DNA of 64,000 bases from Bacteroidaceae bacterium (GTDB lineage: Bacteria > Bacteroidota > Bacteroidia > Bacteroidales > Bacteroidaceae). Below are positions 24,798 to 33,396 of this stretch, piece by piece; position 1 is the stretch's first letter, and the number at the start of each line of letters is the position of its first letter. A model generated the notes under the pieces. It was not told where the DNA came from. It ran no database searches and saw nothing but the letters and a program-made list of their open reading frames with translations. A program made the translations under genes and the position numbers. The stretch lies in the NCBI GenBank assembly GCA_017557635.1, contig JAFYYH010000022.1:236710-300709 (forward strand). The letters are read 5' to 3'.

Positions 24798-25315
24798 TGA
24801 TACTTTCCACTCAAAATCCTACTTCTAATACTCTTCACGGCTGGTTTGTAGTACTCAATCTCCATACCCTCAAGAATGCGCTTAAGCTCAGCCATCAGTT
24901 CAGGATAGAAGGTACTAATGCGGAATGCAATCTTCATGCAAATAGCCTGAATGCCAGGAAGTTCCTCAACATCAACCGCATGCTCCAGACAAAAATCATA
25001 AAGGTCCGAACGCAGATCCTCCTCCTTCATCTCCAGCATATCAACCACATTGAGCGATAACCTGCGGACCGATGAACTCTCGGTCTTCAATGCCAGGTCA
25101 ATCAGCTCATCCATCATGGGCTGCAACTGAGCAATCTCCTTATCGGTTGCCTTGGTTAGACTCCACAGAGCATTTCTGGCCACACGGTAATCCGCATCAA
25201 ACGCAAACTGCCGCGTAAAGCCCACAAAATCACCGCTTTTGCACACCTCACGGTAAACCGCCTGCGCATCGGCCTCACCCATTACGGAACGTATTATCTC
25301 ACTTGTCAGAACCAT
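24794..25315 (-). CDS. Hypothetical helical (HEAT-like) protein
   Basis: 173 aa with no signal peptide. All-helical pattern with repeated helix pairs (for example YRVARNALWSLTKATDKEI and SSVRRLSLNVVDMLEM) like HEAT/ARM repeats. No catalytic motif. Overlaps the following GNAT gene by 4 bases and sits 3 bases after the iron-sulfur flavoprotein, so clearly in one transcript. Role unknown; such proteins usually scaffold partners. Confidence 0.55.
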   Translation of the reverse strand: MVLTSEIIRSVMGEADAQAVYREVCKSGDFVGFTRQFAFDADYRVARNALWSLTKATDKEIAQLQPMMDELIDLALKTESSSVRRLSLNVVDMLEMKEEDLRSDLYDFCLEHAVDVEELPGIQAICMKIAFRISTFYPELMAELKRILEGMEIEYYKPAVKSIRSRILSGKYQ

Positions 25316-25318
25316 TTT

Positions 25319-25888
25319 CTATAATTTCTGTATTGCCTTGCGGCACTTGCGTTTATCCTTTTCTGAAAGCTCAGGATGCCAGGCTGTTCCGCCGCGCTCT
25401 ATTGTCGCTACAATCTTGAAACCGGCGTAATGGCATATCTCACGCATGGCGCGGATTGCTCCGTGTGATTGGTTGAACCATACGTTCCAGGGATACGGCG
25501 TTGTGCAGGTACTCAGCAAGATGCACTTCTTTCCCTTAAGCAGAGGCTCCGGGAAACGTGGTGTATCGCGCATCATTCCATAGACCATGCGGTCAAACAG
25601 CAGTTTCATCTGTCCGGGTATGTTGCCCCAGTAACAGGGTGCGCCCATGATTATGGCATCGGCCTCCTGGAGTTTTGCAATCATGCGCTGTGAATCATCC
25701 TCACCCAGCACGCATTTGTTCTTGGTTCGGCACACCATACAGCCTATGCAGGGCTTTACGCTCAAGTCATTGGTGTACACGACATCAACACTATCGCCAC
25801 GGTTTTCTGCCTCAACACGCATAATATCAAGCATCTGCGATATTAGTCCCCTCTTCTTGGGGCTGCCGTTTATGATCAGGATCTTCAT
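25319..25888 (-). CDS. Iron-sulfur flavoprotein / NAD(P)H oxidoreductase
   Basis: 189 aa. INGSPKKRGLISQM is the FMN phosphate loop. CIGCMVCRTKNKC supplies the CX2CX2CX5C cluster motif, and MGAPCYWGNIPGQMK the flavin-contact loop. Third such protein in the window. Overlaps the flavodoxin-like gene upstream by 4 bases, so the two may form an electron-transfer pair. Confidence 0.8.
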   Translation of the reverse strand: MKILIINGSPKKRGLISQMLDIMRVEAENRGDSVDVVYTNDLSVKPCIGCMVCRTKNKCVLGEDDSQRMIAKLQEADAIIMGAPCYWGNIPGQMKLLFDRMVYGMMRDTPRFPEPLLKGKKCILLSTCTTPYPWNVWFNQSHGAIRAMREICHYAGFKIVATIERGGTAWHPELSEKDKRKCRKAIQKL

Positions 25889-26406
25889 ACCGACGGAACA
25901 ATTACATCAAGGGCCGATAAATCCACGTTGTCAATTCTCTGGCCGTATGTAGCAAGCACGGTGCGGCTCACAGCGTCAAGTTCACTCTCAGGCTTCTTGG
26001 AGGCCATGGAGTGCATCATTGACATGAGCATACGGTGTGACAGATTGAGATTGGGATAGTCAATGCAGCCTTGCAGATGAAATATCCTGCTCTCATCATA
26101 AAAATCCGCCGGAATCTGCTGTTTGATATTGCTGCGCAAGCCGGTAACGGTCTCGGGATCCTTGGGGTCAAGCATTCCCACAGTAACAATCACCAGTTCC
26201 TGTCCGGCTTTCATCTTGCTTACGGTTTTCTTTAGACCCGTAACTGTTCCGGCCAAGATTGAGCCCATGTAAATCACTTTGTCGTAGGCCGAAATATCCT
26301 TAACCTTGCTGTAGTCAACAGCCTCAACTCCGGTCAGTTCCGACAGTTTATCGGCGTAACGCTTGGTAGAGCCGTATCGGCTGGCATAAACTATAATCTT
26401 ACTCAT
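25885..26406 (-). CDS. Flavodoxin-domain protein (HemG-like)
   Basis: 173 aa. IIVYASRYGSTKRYADKL (residues 4-21) is the FMN-binding loop of the flavodoxin_5/HemG-like group (quinone-dependent protoporphyrinogen oxidase relatives). YMGSILAGTVTGLKK is the second loop. HemG activity is not assured; many relatives are simple flavodoxins. Coupled to the iron-sulfur flavoprotein. Confidence 0.7.
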   Translation of the reverse strand: MSKIIVYASRYGSTKRYADKLSELTGVEAVDYSKVKDISAYDKVIYMGSILAGTVTGLKKTVSKMKAGQELVIVTVGMLDPKDPETVTGLRSNIKQQIPADFYDESRIFHLQGCIDYPNLNLSHRMLMSMMHSMASKKPESELDAVSRTVLATYGQRIDNVDLSALDVIVPSV

Positions 26407-26447
26407 TGATCTTAACTAGTTAAACACGTGATAGACGATAAAGCCTC

Positions 26448-26795
26448 TCACTTGTTATGCCTCAAACTCTTTAGGTTTTCAAGCGCGGCGGGATTATGAG
26501 TATGGATTGCACCTACGATTGGACATTTATCCAATTCGGGGCAATCCGCACAGGTGGTTACTCCACGCTTTATAGCACACTGACGTACCTGACACAACTG
26601 GTCACAGAAGAATGTCTTACGGCCACATGCGCGGCAACCGTCGCAGTTGATATGCTCCGGAAGTATAGGCGCATTGTTAAGTTCTGCCCACAGTTTGGCG
26701 GTCTTTATACGCAGTTCCTGGTTATCAGTCTGTGTTGCTATGTAGGCATCGCACTTGGAACAATCCAAGCCACAAATTGCAATCATTTTTTCCAT
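26448..26795 (-). CDS. DUF3795 cysteine-rich protein
   Basis: 115 aa. It opens with AICGLDCSKCDAYIA, the DUF3795 hallmark, and has three further Cys groups (CDGCRACG, FFCDQLCQVRQC, TTCADCPELDKC), 12 or more Cys in all, likely binding Zn or an Fe-S cluster. Function unknown. Its end overlaps the upstream GNAT-zinc-ribbon gene by 13 bases. Confidence 0.75.
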   Translation of the reverse strand: MEKMIAICGLDCSKCDAYIATQTDNQELRIKTAKLWAELNNAPILPEHINCDGCRACGRKTFFCDQLCQVRQCAIKRGVTTCADCPELDKCPIVGAIHTHNPAALENLKSLRHNK

Positions 26796-27664
26796 CTCTT
26801 AAGCATTGGAAAGAATCCGTACATCATTTGTTTATACTCATCACGCGTCATGGGTTTGGGCATGTTTTTATTGACTTCGTCAACAAATTGTGCGCAATGC
26901 TCAATCATCTGATCCATAGTCATTTCCTGCAGGAAGTGGCCATCAGTATAACAGTACTTGCAATAGTCATAGTTAATGCTGCCGTCAGCGTTTGTACCGC
27001 AATCCTCCTCACGTGTAAGCGGCATACCACAGCTCTGGCAGAATTGAGGCAGTTGTCCGGGCTGGAAAGCCTTTTTCTTAGCCGGGAACGTAGCCTCATA
27101 AGCCTCAAATCCTGCAGGATCAACATCGGCCACAAAATAACCGTCAGGCGGGCAATATGTTCCCTCTCGCCCACTCCAATAGCCCGGAATGAGTTCCTGA
27201 GCAAGGAAATAAGGAACCTCCGCATCCCTTGGTTCAGCGTGATAATGTATCTTGAGCTTGCTGGCCAAATCAAAACCGGCATGCTTGTAAAACTCAATAT
27301 TACCCTCCATGCAAAGAAGGCCGATGCCCATATCGCGGGCTTTACCCAATGCGTATTGGAGCAGTTTCAGGCCATAACCCTTGCGCTTGTAATCCGGGTG
27401 GATGCTTATCGGCCCGAATGTCCATGACGGAAACTTTGTGCCATCGTCAAGCACAATCTCTGCCTTTGAAAACATCACATGACCTATAATCTTACCGTCC
27501 TCCTCCATCACATAGTCCAGTTCAGGAATGAAATCCGGATTGCTCCTATAACGGTTGAGCACAAAATGCTCCAGGCATCCGGGCTTATAAACGTTCCAGA
27601 ATGCCTCACGCGTAAGGTTCTCCACCTCACGCCAGTCCTTTTTCTCTTCTAATCTTATAATCAT
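26783..27664 (-). CDS. GNAT acetyltransferase fused to a zinc-ribbon domain
   Basis: 293 aa. Residues 1-150: GNAT domain with FGPISIHPDYKRKGYGLKL as the acetyl-CoA loop and LCMEGNIEFYKHAGF. Residues about 215-290: a putative zinc-ribbon (PF12674-like) with FCQSCGMPLTREEDCGTN and NYDYCKYCYTDGHF. The start at 27664 is chosen because the GNAT fold begins there; the longer upstream frame lies in the neighbouring gene. Fusion of these two domains suggests nucleic-acid or protein docking by the acetyltransferase. Confidence 0.75.
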   Translation of the reverse strand: MIIRLEEKKDWREVENLTREAFWNVYKPGCLEHFVLNRYRSNPDFIPELDYVMEEDGKIIGHVMFSKAEIVLDDGTKFPSWTFGPISIHPDYKRKGYGLKLLQYALGKARDMGIGLLCMEGNIEFYKHAGFDLASKLKIHYHAEPRDAEVPYFLAQELIPGYWSGREGTYCPPDGYFVADVDPAGFEAYEATFPAKKKAFQPGQLPQFCQSCGMPLTREEDCGTNADGSINYDYCKYCYTDGHFLQEMTMDQMIEHCAQFVDEVNKNMPKPMTRDEYKQMMYGFFPMLKRWKK

Positions 27665-27675
27665 AAATAAACATT

Positions 27676-28782
27676 TTAAATCCAAGTCAGGCAACGCCAC
27701 AGTCCCTCCAGAGGTCCGCGCTCGTGGTTCTTGGACCACAGCTTGAGGATGCTGTACTGGAATGCAATCATACCCAGTCCTACAAGTGCCGACCATGTGG
27801 TTCCCAGTGTGTTGTAGAGGCTGAATCCCCACTCATAGAACAGCAGGCTGCCCAAAATGGACTGCAGCAGGTAGTTGGTCAGACTCATGCGGCCAAAGAA
27901 TCCCAGCTTGCCAAAAACGTTCCTGATTCCTTTGAAACGATACCAGAGCAGTACTCCAGCTGACATAATGAGCATCAGGATAGCCAGATTCCACATGGGA
28001 TGCAGCAGGTCATCAAACTTGCCAAACTTTACAAATGCACCAACTATAACCAGCAGGGCCGATACGCACAAAATCACGCGCCACTTCTTGAGATTATCAC
28101 CTTCATTGTAGAACAGGCGTGTGCGGCCGATGAGCAATCCAAGATAGAACAGTCCCAAAGTCTGAGTGATGCGTCCGTGGAACCAGAACCATCCAAGGCT
28201 AACTTTTATGCCTATCCGTATGTTCGTGGCGGCCGAGTGCCAGAACGTGTCGTGAGCCTGTGTTAATTGGAAATAACCCATATCCACCCATCGTGAATCA
28301 GGATGCCAGCCTACCAGATGCGAGTAGATCTCAAGCGGTTGGATAAGCAAGAAGATGGTTATGACCCATAACCACTTGTTACTCAGGTATCCGGCGGGGA
28401 TGAGAAGCAGGCCCAGAATTGCGTATGTGATCAGGATGTCGCCATCATAGAAGCAGACGTTCAGCAAGCCAAAAAGAGCCAGCAGCACCATTCGCCAGGC
28501 AAAACGGAGTGAAAAGTCCTTTCCCTTCTGCTCCTGGTTGTCACGCATGATAAAGAAACTGAGTCCGAACAGAACCGCAAAGATTCCGTACATCTTGCCT
28601 GAAAGCAATGCCTGAAGTACGCTGAACACTGTCCCGTCACAAGGAAGGGTGTATTTTATCTCTCTGGCAAATGTATTGAAATGTTCTACCGAGTGAAACA
28701 GAATAATACCGGCTACAGCAAGCCCTCGCAGGGCATCGGCCACCTCAATGCGGCTGTTTTTAAGTCCTGTTGTCTTGTACAT
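27676..28782 (-). CDS. DUF418-type membrane protein
   Basis: 368 aa with about 10 hydrophobic helices. It begins SRIEVADALRGLAVAGIILFHSVEHF, the DUF418/acyltransferase-3-like opening, and ends with the DUF418-like GRMSLTNYLLQSILGSLLFY and ERGPLEGLWRCLTW. Family thought to be transporters or membrane acyl-modifying enzymes; unproven. The start is placed at MYKTTGL (28782), two bases after the upstream gene. Confidence 0.7.
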   Translation of the reverse strand: MYKTTGLKNSRIEVADALRGLAVAGIILFHSVEHFNTFAREIKYTLPCDGTVFSVLQALLSGKMYGIFAVLFGLSFFIMRDNQEQKGKDFSLRFAWRMVLLALFGLLNVCFYDGDILITYAILGLLLIPAGYLSNKWLWVITIFLLIQPLEIYSHLVGWHPDSRWVDMGYFQLTQAHDTFWHSAATNIRIGIKVSLGWFWFHGRITQTLGLFYLGLLIGRTRLFYNEGDNLKKWRVILCVSALLVIVGAFVKFGKFDDLLHPMWNLAILMLIMSAGVLLWYRFKGIRNVFGKLGFFGRMSLTNYLLQSILGSLLFYEWGFSLYNTLGTTWSALVGLGMIAFQYSILKLWSKNHERGPLEGLWRCLTWI

Positions 28783-28783
28783 A

Positions 28784-29263
28784 TTAAAATCTGCGTGAAT
28801 GTTTGCAATACTCCTCATACTCACTGCCAAAATCGCGGCGCAAGCGTTTCTCTTCACTCAGCACCTGCACGAACATGATGCAGAAGAAAGCTACCCATAC
28901 AGCTACTGCCTGCCAACTCCAAAGCCATACGGCAGCACCGGCCAGATAAGTGAGTGTACCCGTGAGCATTGGGTTACGGTTGATCCTGTACGGTCCAGCC
29001 ACCATAAGATGCTGTGTGCGCGGAGCAACCTCATGCCCGAATGCGTCCATGGGATTACCCTTGCCCTGACGCTTCATGTAAATGATTGTCCATATACTCA
29101 GCGACAGACCGCCAATCATCAGAACACCAGTAATAGACGCGCGTAAAGCACCTATGTGCTCCAAAGCCGGCATACCCGTAGCAAGCCACATCACCGCGGG
29201 CATCAGCCCCACAAATAACACTCCTCCGAGCACGTAGCCCAATAATTCACGTAAAAGTTTCAT
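28784..29263 (-). CDS. Isoprenylcysteine methyltransferase-like (PEMT/ICMT) membrane protein
   Basis: 159 aa with four hydrophobic helices. The C-terminal half has GPYRINRNPMLTGTLTYLAG and EEKRLRRDFGSEYEEYCK, the SAM-binding signature of the ICMT/NnrU-like membrane methyltransferases. The acceptor is unknown. One base separates it from the DUF418 gene. Confidence 0.75.
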   Translation of the reverse strand: MKLLRELLGYVLGGVLFVGLMPAVMWLATGMPALEHIGALRASITGVLMIGGLSLSIWTIIYMKRQGKGNPMDAFGHEVAPRTQHLMVAGPYRINRNPMLTGTLTYLAGAAVWLWSWQAVAVWVAFFCIMFVQVLSEEKRLRRDFGSEYEEYCKHSRRF

Positions 29264-29310
29264 ATCCGGTATTCAAATAAATAACCAATAGTTTTTTTAT
29301 CGGCAAGAAT

Positions 29311-30411
29311 TCAGCGCTTTTTCTCACCGAATACGCACCAGCGGATGAACGGAACCCTGTGCAGCACCTCATAAATTGCAGGAGACAGGACAAATACCGC
29401 AATGGTAAGGATGATGTACATTGCGACAGGCGGCAGGTCAGTATGAACTTTCATCTGATAGCCAAAGGCTGCAACAACCAGATAGTGAACAATATAGAGG
29501 CCGTAACTGCTGCGGGTCATATACTGTGAGAATGAGTTGGTGCAGTCGTAGCGGGCATTGAACAGTCCCATCAACGCAAGGCACATAAGCCATCCGTAGA
29601 GGCAGTTCATGGGGCTGCACAGATACTGCGGTGAGGTATTGTTCTCTCCCCATGTGGTTATTATCAGGATGACGCCGGCAACAACCGCACAGGCCATCAG
29701 CGGAATCCAAGCTTCCTTAACCTTCTCCTGCACCTCGTCATGTGAGAATACAAAGTAACCCATCAGGAATACCACAAAGTAGAATACAGGCTTGTACAGA
29801 TTGAGCAGTCCATCGGCCGAATCCTCACGCGGGTTCATGATCAATGTATGCTCTGCAGCCCAGTAGAGTAATCCAAGCAATAAGATTACGACTATTCCAC
29901 TCTTTCCGCAAAGCGTCCAAAGCTTGTCCTTTCCGTCAAGTTTACGCACTAACAAAAATATGAGTGAGAACAGCCACAGGTCCTGGGCAAACCACAGCGG
30001 ACCCGTTCCGGATATAGCAAATAACAAGTATTTGGCCACTGACGGCATATCCTTGAATATAACCTCGGCAGCAGTAACCGTATTGAAATAGCCCACCATC
30101 CAGTGGAACACAAACAAACCTATAGTACTGGGCACAAGCAGTTTAAGAGTACGCGAGCGGAACCACTCCTTACCGGTTTTACGCTGCAGTGAATATCGGG
30201 TGCTCATACCTGCAAGCAGGAACAGCAGCGGCATGAACCAGGGATAGAGCATATACATTACAACATCCTGATACTGCTGAACTTCGGGGAACTCACCAAA
30301 GCCGCCGATACCGCCAAACACACCCTTGTTGTTGTAGAAATAGATTACGTGATAGAATAAAACCAGCAGCACTGTAGCCCAGCGCAGATTGTCAATCCAA
30401 TGTTTCCTCAT
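29311..30411 (-). CDS. Acyltransferase-3 family membrane protein
   Basis: 366 aa with about 10 transmembrane helices. It opens RKHWIDNLRWATVLLVLFYH with the conserved Arg and the membrane-acyltransferase His near residue 21. RTLKLLVPSTIGLFVF and SSYGLYIVHYLVVA are typical internal motifs. Such enzymes O-acetylate surface glycans or lipids. First gene of the minus-strand block that runs to 24276, with a TACCTTCG box at 30447-30454. Confidence 0.75.
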   Translation of the reverse strand: MRKHWIDNLRWATVLLVLFYHVIYFYNNKGVFGGIGGFGEFPEVQQYQDVVMYMLYPWFMPLLFLLAGMSTRYSLQRKTGKEWFRSRTLKLLVPSTIGLFVFHWMVGYFNTVTAAEVIFKDMPSVAKYLLFAISGTGPLWFAQDLWLFSLIFLLVRKLDGKDKLWTLCGKSGIVVILLLGLLYWAAEHTLIMNPREDSADGLLNLYKPVFYFVVFLMGYFVFSHDEVQEKVKEAWIPLMACAVVAGVILIITTWGENNTSPQYLCSPMNCLYGWLMCLALMGLFNARYDCTNSFSQYMTRSSYGLYIVHYLVVAAFGYQMKVHTDLPPVAMYIILTIAVFVLSPAIYEVLHRVPFIRWCVFGEKKR

Positions 30412-30446
30412 TTTGTAAGCCCTCCCATGGCTAAAAATTGTTTTAA

Positions 30447-30454
30447 CGAAGGTA
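30447..30454 (-). promoter_or_regulatory. Promoter -7-like box for the nine-gene block
   Basis: TACCTTCG on the minus strand (one mismatch to TAnnTTTG), 35 bases upstream of 30411. Confidence 0.4.
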
Positions 30455-30514
30455 CATTATTTGCAATTCAGTTGCACTCTTTTTTTTAGTAAATTCGCAA
30501 AAAAAAATAGAGAA

Positions 30515-31258
30515 ATGCTGTTCTACACATACGGAGGGGCCGATAAACCCACGCTGCTGCTGATTCCGGGACTTGGAGTCTCACATGAGATTTTCCTCCC
30601 GCTCATTGAACTGCTAAAGAATAAGTTCAGCATCACAACAGTTGATAATGACGGCTTCCTGCTGGGTCAGACATCTGAGTTTACATCGGTCGATGACCTG
30701 GCCGTGCAGATTATTAAATATGTACAGGAGAACCTGGGCGGCAAACTTGATACAGCATACGGTCTGTCACTGGGCGGCAAGATACTCTCCCGCGTATTGG
30801 AACGTAACGAGATAGGCATCGGACACGCAATAATGGACGCAGCCCCGCTGCTCCCCCTGCCCCGCTGGAGCGTTGACCCCATACGCTACTACCAGAGTTT
30901 CAACGTCTGGACCTGCTACCACTGGACCGGATTCTGGCGCTTTGTCTTCCACTCACACTACTATGATGTGCTGCTTGACGAGTGCAAGAAGGTTTGGCCT
31001 TATGGCAAGGGCAAGGCCGTACGTGACGGTTATAAATCAGTCTACACCAACAAGTTGGAGAGCATATCGGGCAATGACATTCATTTCTGGTACGGTACAA
31101 AGGAGGCGTTCGTTGCAAAACCACAAGTAGAGCATCTCCTCAAACTCCACCCCGATACCCACGTAGAGGTCTTCCCCAAGATGAACCACGGCCAGTTCCT
31201 TGTGGATCATCCCGATGAAGTTGCAAAACGAATAATTTCAATGACATATAGGTTATGA
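30515..31258 (+). CDS. Alpha/beta hydrolase
   Basis: 247 aa. LLIPGLGVSHEIF is the oxyanion-hole loop, AYGLSLGGK the GxSxG nucleophile elbow (Ser near 89), and PKMNHGQFL the C-terminal His. No signal peptide. The start at MLFYTYGG is chosen over an earlier in-frame Met because the fold begins there. Substrate unknown. Overlaps the ZIP gene by ATGA. Confidence 0.75.
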   Translation: MLFYTYGGADKPTLLLIPGLGVSHEIFLPLIELLKNKFSITTVDNDGFLLGQTSEFTSVDDLAVQIIKYVQENLGGKLDTAYGLSLGGKILSRVLERNEIGIGHAIMDAAPLLPLPRWSVDPIRYYQSFNVWTCYHWTGFWRFVFHSHYYDVLLDECKKVWPYGKGKAVRDGYKSVYTNKLESISGNDIHFWYGTKEAFVAKPQVEHLLKLHPDTHVEVFPKMNHGQFLVDHPDEVAKRIISMTYRL

Positions 31259-32013
31259 GAAATACATTGATGATTCTGTTGATTCCGTTTCTGGGAACTG
31301 CGCTGGGTTCAGCGTTCGTATTCTTTATGCGGAAAGAGATGCCCGCTTTGCTGCAGAAGATTCTGCTTGGTTTTGCATCGGGCGTAATGGTGGCCGCATC
31401 GTTCTGGTCACTGATTGTTCCGGGTATGCAGATGGGCGGCATAAAGCCCTCTACAATAGGTCTGCTGGCAGGTTTTGCCTTCCTGCTGCTGATTGACTAC
31501 GTAACTCCGCACCTGCACGCTACGGGTAAGGCCGAAGGTCCCAGAAGCCGCCTCTCAAGAACCGCAATGCTGGCACTGGCCGTAACCATTCACAACTTCC
31601 CTGAAGGCATGGCAGTAGGCGTAGGTCTGGCCGGAGCCATGAGCAGCGTAGTCAACATGACGGGTTCTGCCGCGCTGGCCCTTGCACTCGGTATCGCAAT
31701 TCAGAACGTACCCGAGGGAGCAATCATCTCAATGCCCCTGCGCGCCGCCGGCAACAGCCGCCTCAAATCATTCTGGATTGGCGCCCTTAGCGGAATCGTT
31801 GAGCCCATCGGAGCCATTCTGGTCATTTTCCTAGCATCGTTCTTTACCCCCATCATGCCGTTCATGCTCACATTCGCAGCCGGAGCCATGCTCTACGTCG
31901 TAGTCGAGGAACTCATCCCCGAAGCCTCCGAAGGCGAGCACTCCAACATCGGCACCATCGGCTTTGCCCTCGGCTTCGCCCTAATGATGGTCCTCGACGT
32001 CGCCCTCGGATGA
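31255..32013 (+). CDS. ZIP-family metal transporter
   Basis: 252 aa with eight transmembrane helices. The helix-4/5 metal sites HNFPEGMAVGVGLA and QNVPEGAIIS are intact. ZIP proteins import Zn or other divalent metals. Translationally coupled to the hydrolase upstream. Its TGA stop (32011-32013) is the first three bases of a family-1 repeat array. Confidence 0.85.
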   Translation: MRNTLMILLIPFLGTALGSAFVFFMRKEMPALLQKILLGFASGVMVAASFWSLIVPGMQMGGIKPSTIGLLAGFAFLLLIDYVTPHLHATGKAEGPRSRLSRTAMLALAVTIHNFPEGMAVGVGLAGAMSSVVNMTGSAALALALGIAIQNVPEGAIISMPLRAAGNSRLKSFWIGALSGIVEPIGAILVIFLASFFTPIMPFMLTFAAGAMLYVVVEELIPEASEGEHSNIGTIGFALGFALMMVLDVALG

Positions 32014-32109
32014 TACCATTGGGGACGGTTCTCTTTGGCCCTATTTGGTGACAATGGGGACGGTTCTCTTTGGCACCCAAAAGAGCCAAAGAGAACCGTC
32101 CCCAATGGA
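32011..32109. repeat. Family-1 repeat array, three units
   Basis: Unit 1 (32011-32039) and unit 2 (32046-32078) are direct repeats with core GGGGACGGTTCTCTTTGG, separated by cctattt. Unit 3 (32083-32109) is inverted, so units 2 and 3 form a long hairpin. The array starts at the ZIP stop codon. Confidence 0.9.
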
Positions 32110-32190
32110 CCAATCGTTTTGCGAAGTTGCGTGTATGCAGTAATGAAGCGCTTCAAAAAACGATTTGTTGAACTCTCATTAAAACAGAAA

Positions 32191-33396
32191 ATGAAACGAT
32201 TTCTTATTCCGATCATACTGATGACCGTGTTTGCTACGGCCGATGCACAGAACGCAAAAGCCGTATCGGCCGACAAACCCGAAAAGATTGTCACATTCGT
32301 CAAGACCGAACACCCCACCGACTGGTACGCCAGGCAGGCAAAACTCTGGGAAGCCGAGGTTAAGAAGAACCCCAACAATGATGACGCGTGGATATATTGG
32401 TTCAAAGCCACAAGGTACAAAATAATGTTTGAGGCCTATGATACCAATAGTAAGAATAACAACAATCACGACTATATTGATGGTGATTACTCCCCACTTA
32501 AGGATATTGCCGTAAGACTGGCTAAAGAACGTCCCAACTCATACGCCCGATACACGATTGATTACTTCTGCGACATGTTTGTAAGCGGGTTTGAATGTGA
32601 GGACAACATGCTAAAAGCCATAGAAATGCGTCCCGACAATGAAGAGATGTACACTGACTATGTTGTTTATCTGCTTAGGAAAGGTGAAAACGAACTTATG
32701 GCCAAGGTGTTGAAAAAATGGTACAACACCGGTGAATACTCCTATAACCTGCTCAACTATGCATACAATGAGATGATTGGAATGCAGCAGAATGGTATTA
32801 TTTTCGTGAATGGCGATACTCCAACCTTCTCCAAATTACTGGTCAAATACGGGAAGGACCTGTTTGCTGACAAAACAGTTATATGTATGTCACTCCTGGC
32901 TACACCTGAATACAGAAATGCTGTCAGCAAGGAACTTGGTATTAGCTCAATTCCGGAGCCAGACTATCAGGATTATGACAAATGGATGGACAATGCTGTA
33001 ATGCACATTATCCGTGAGAGCAAACGTCCATGCTATTTCTCAACTGTAATACCCAATCTGCCCTCATTCCAGGATAAACTCTACTCAGAGGGACTGGTTT
33101 ACAAATACAGTGACAAAAGGTATGACAATCTTGTTGTAAAGCAGGATAACTATGAAAGAAGGTACCTGCTTGATTACCTCTATGAGCAGTTCACTCCTGA
33201 GACATATGAAGCTACGGCCTACCAGTTGAATCTCAACTATATACCATGCTTCAAATCCCTCATGGACTACTATAAGGAGAGCGGACAGAAAGATAAATAC
33301 ACGGAACTCTACGGTCTCATGAAACGCATAGTTCTTAAGACCGAAGGTATTTCTGATGAAAAGCGTAAACTGTATCACGATGAAATTGACCGCTGA
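32191..33396 (+). CDS. Exported protein with helical (TPR-like) repeats
   Basis: 401 aa. The signal peptide MKRFLIPIILMTVFATADA decides the start; the frame continues upstream into the repeat and is not coding there. The mature part is helical with TPR-like pairs (WEAEVKKNPNNDDAWIYWFKA, AIEMRPDNEEMYTDYVVYLL). The segment ESKRPCYFSTVIP recalls the C-terminal region of DUF2723 proteins. It overlaps the sigma factor start by 17 bases, so it may belong to the same regulatory unit. Function unknown. Confidence 0.6.
   Translation: MKRFLIPIILMTVFATADAQNAKAVSADKPEKIVTFVKTEHPTDWYARQAKLWEAEVKKNPNNDDAWIYWFKATRYKIMFEAYDTNSKNNNNHDYIDGDYSPLKDIAVRLAKERPNSYARYTIDYFCDMFVSGFECEDNMLKAIEMRPDNEEMYTDYVVYLLRKGENELMAKVLKKWYNTGEYSYNLLNYAYNEMIGMQQNGIIFVNGDTPTFSKLLVKYGKDLFADKTVICMSLLATPEYRNAVSKELGISSIPEPDYQDYDKWMDNAVMHIIRESKRPCYFSTVIPNLPSFQDKLYSEGLVYKYSDKRYDNLVVKQDNYERRYLLDYLYEQFTPETYEATAYQLNLNYIPCFKSLMDYYKESGQKDKYTELYGLMKRIVLKTEGISDEKRKLYHDEIDR

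Noticed and set aside
25885-26406. Protoporphyrinogen oxidase HemG
   Set aside because: Flavodoxin loops match, but no haem biosynthesis genes are nearby and the pairing with an iron-sulfur flavoprotein fits a general flavodoxin as well.
26732-27427. Plus-strand open frame of 231 codons opposite the GNAT-zinc-ribbon gene
   Set aside because: Antisense to clear GNAT and zinc-ribbon motifs; no recognisable domain of its own.
32035-32190. Upstream extension of the exported helical-repeat protein through the repeat array
   Set aside because: The added 52 residues are encoded by family-1 repeats and would bury the signal peptide.
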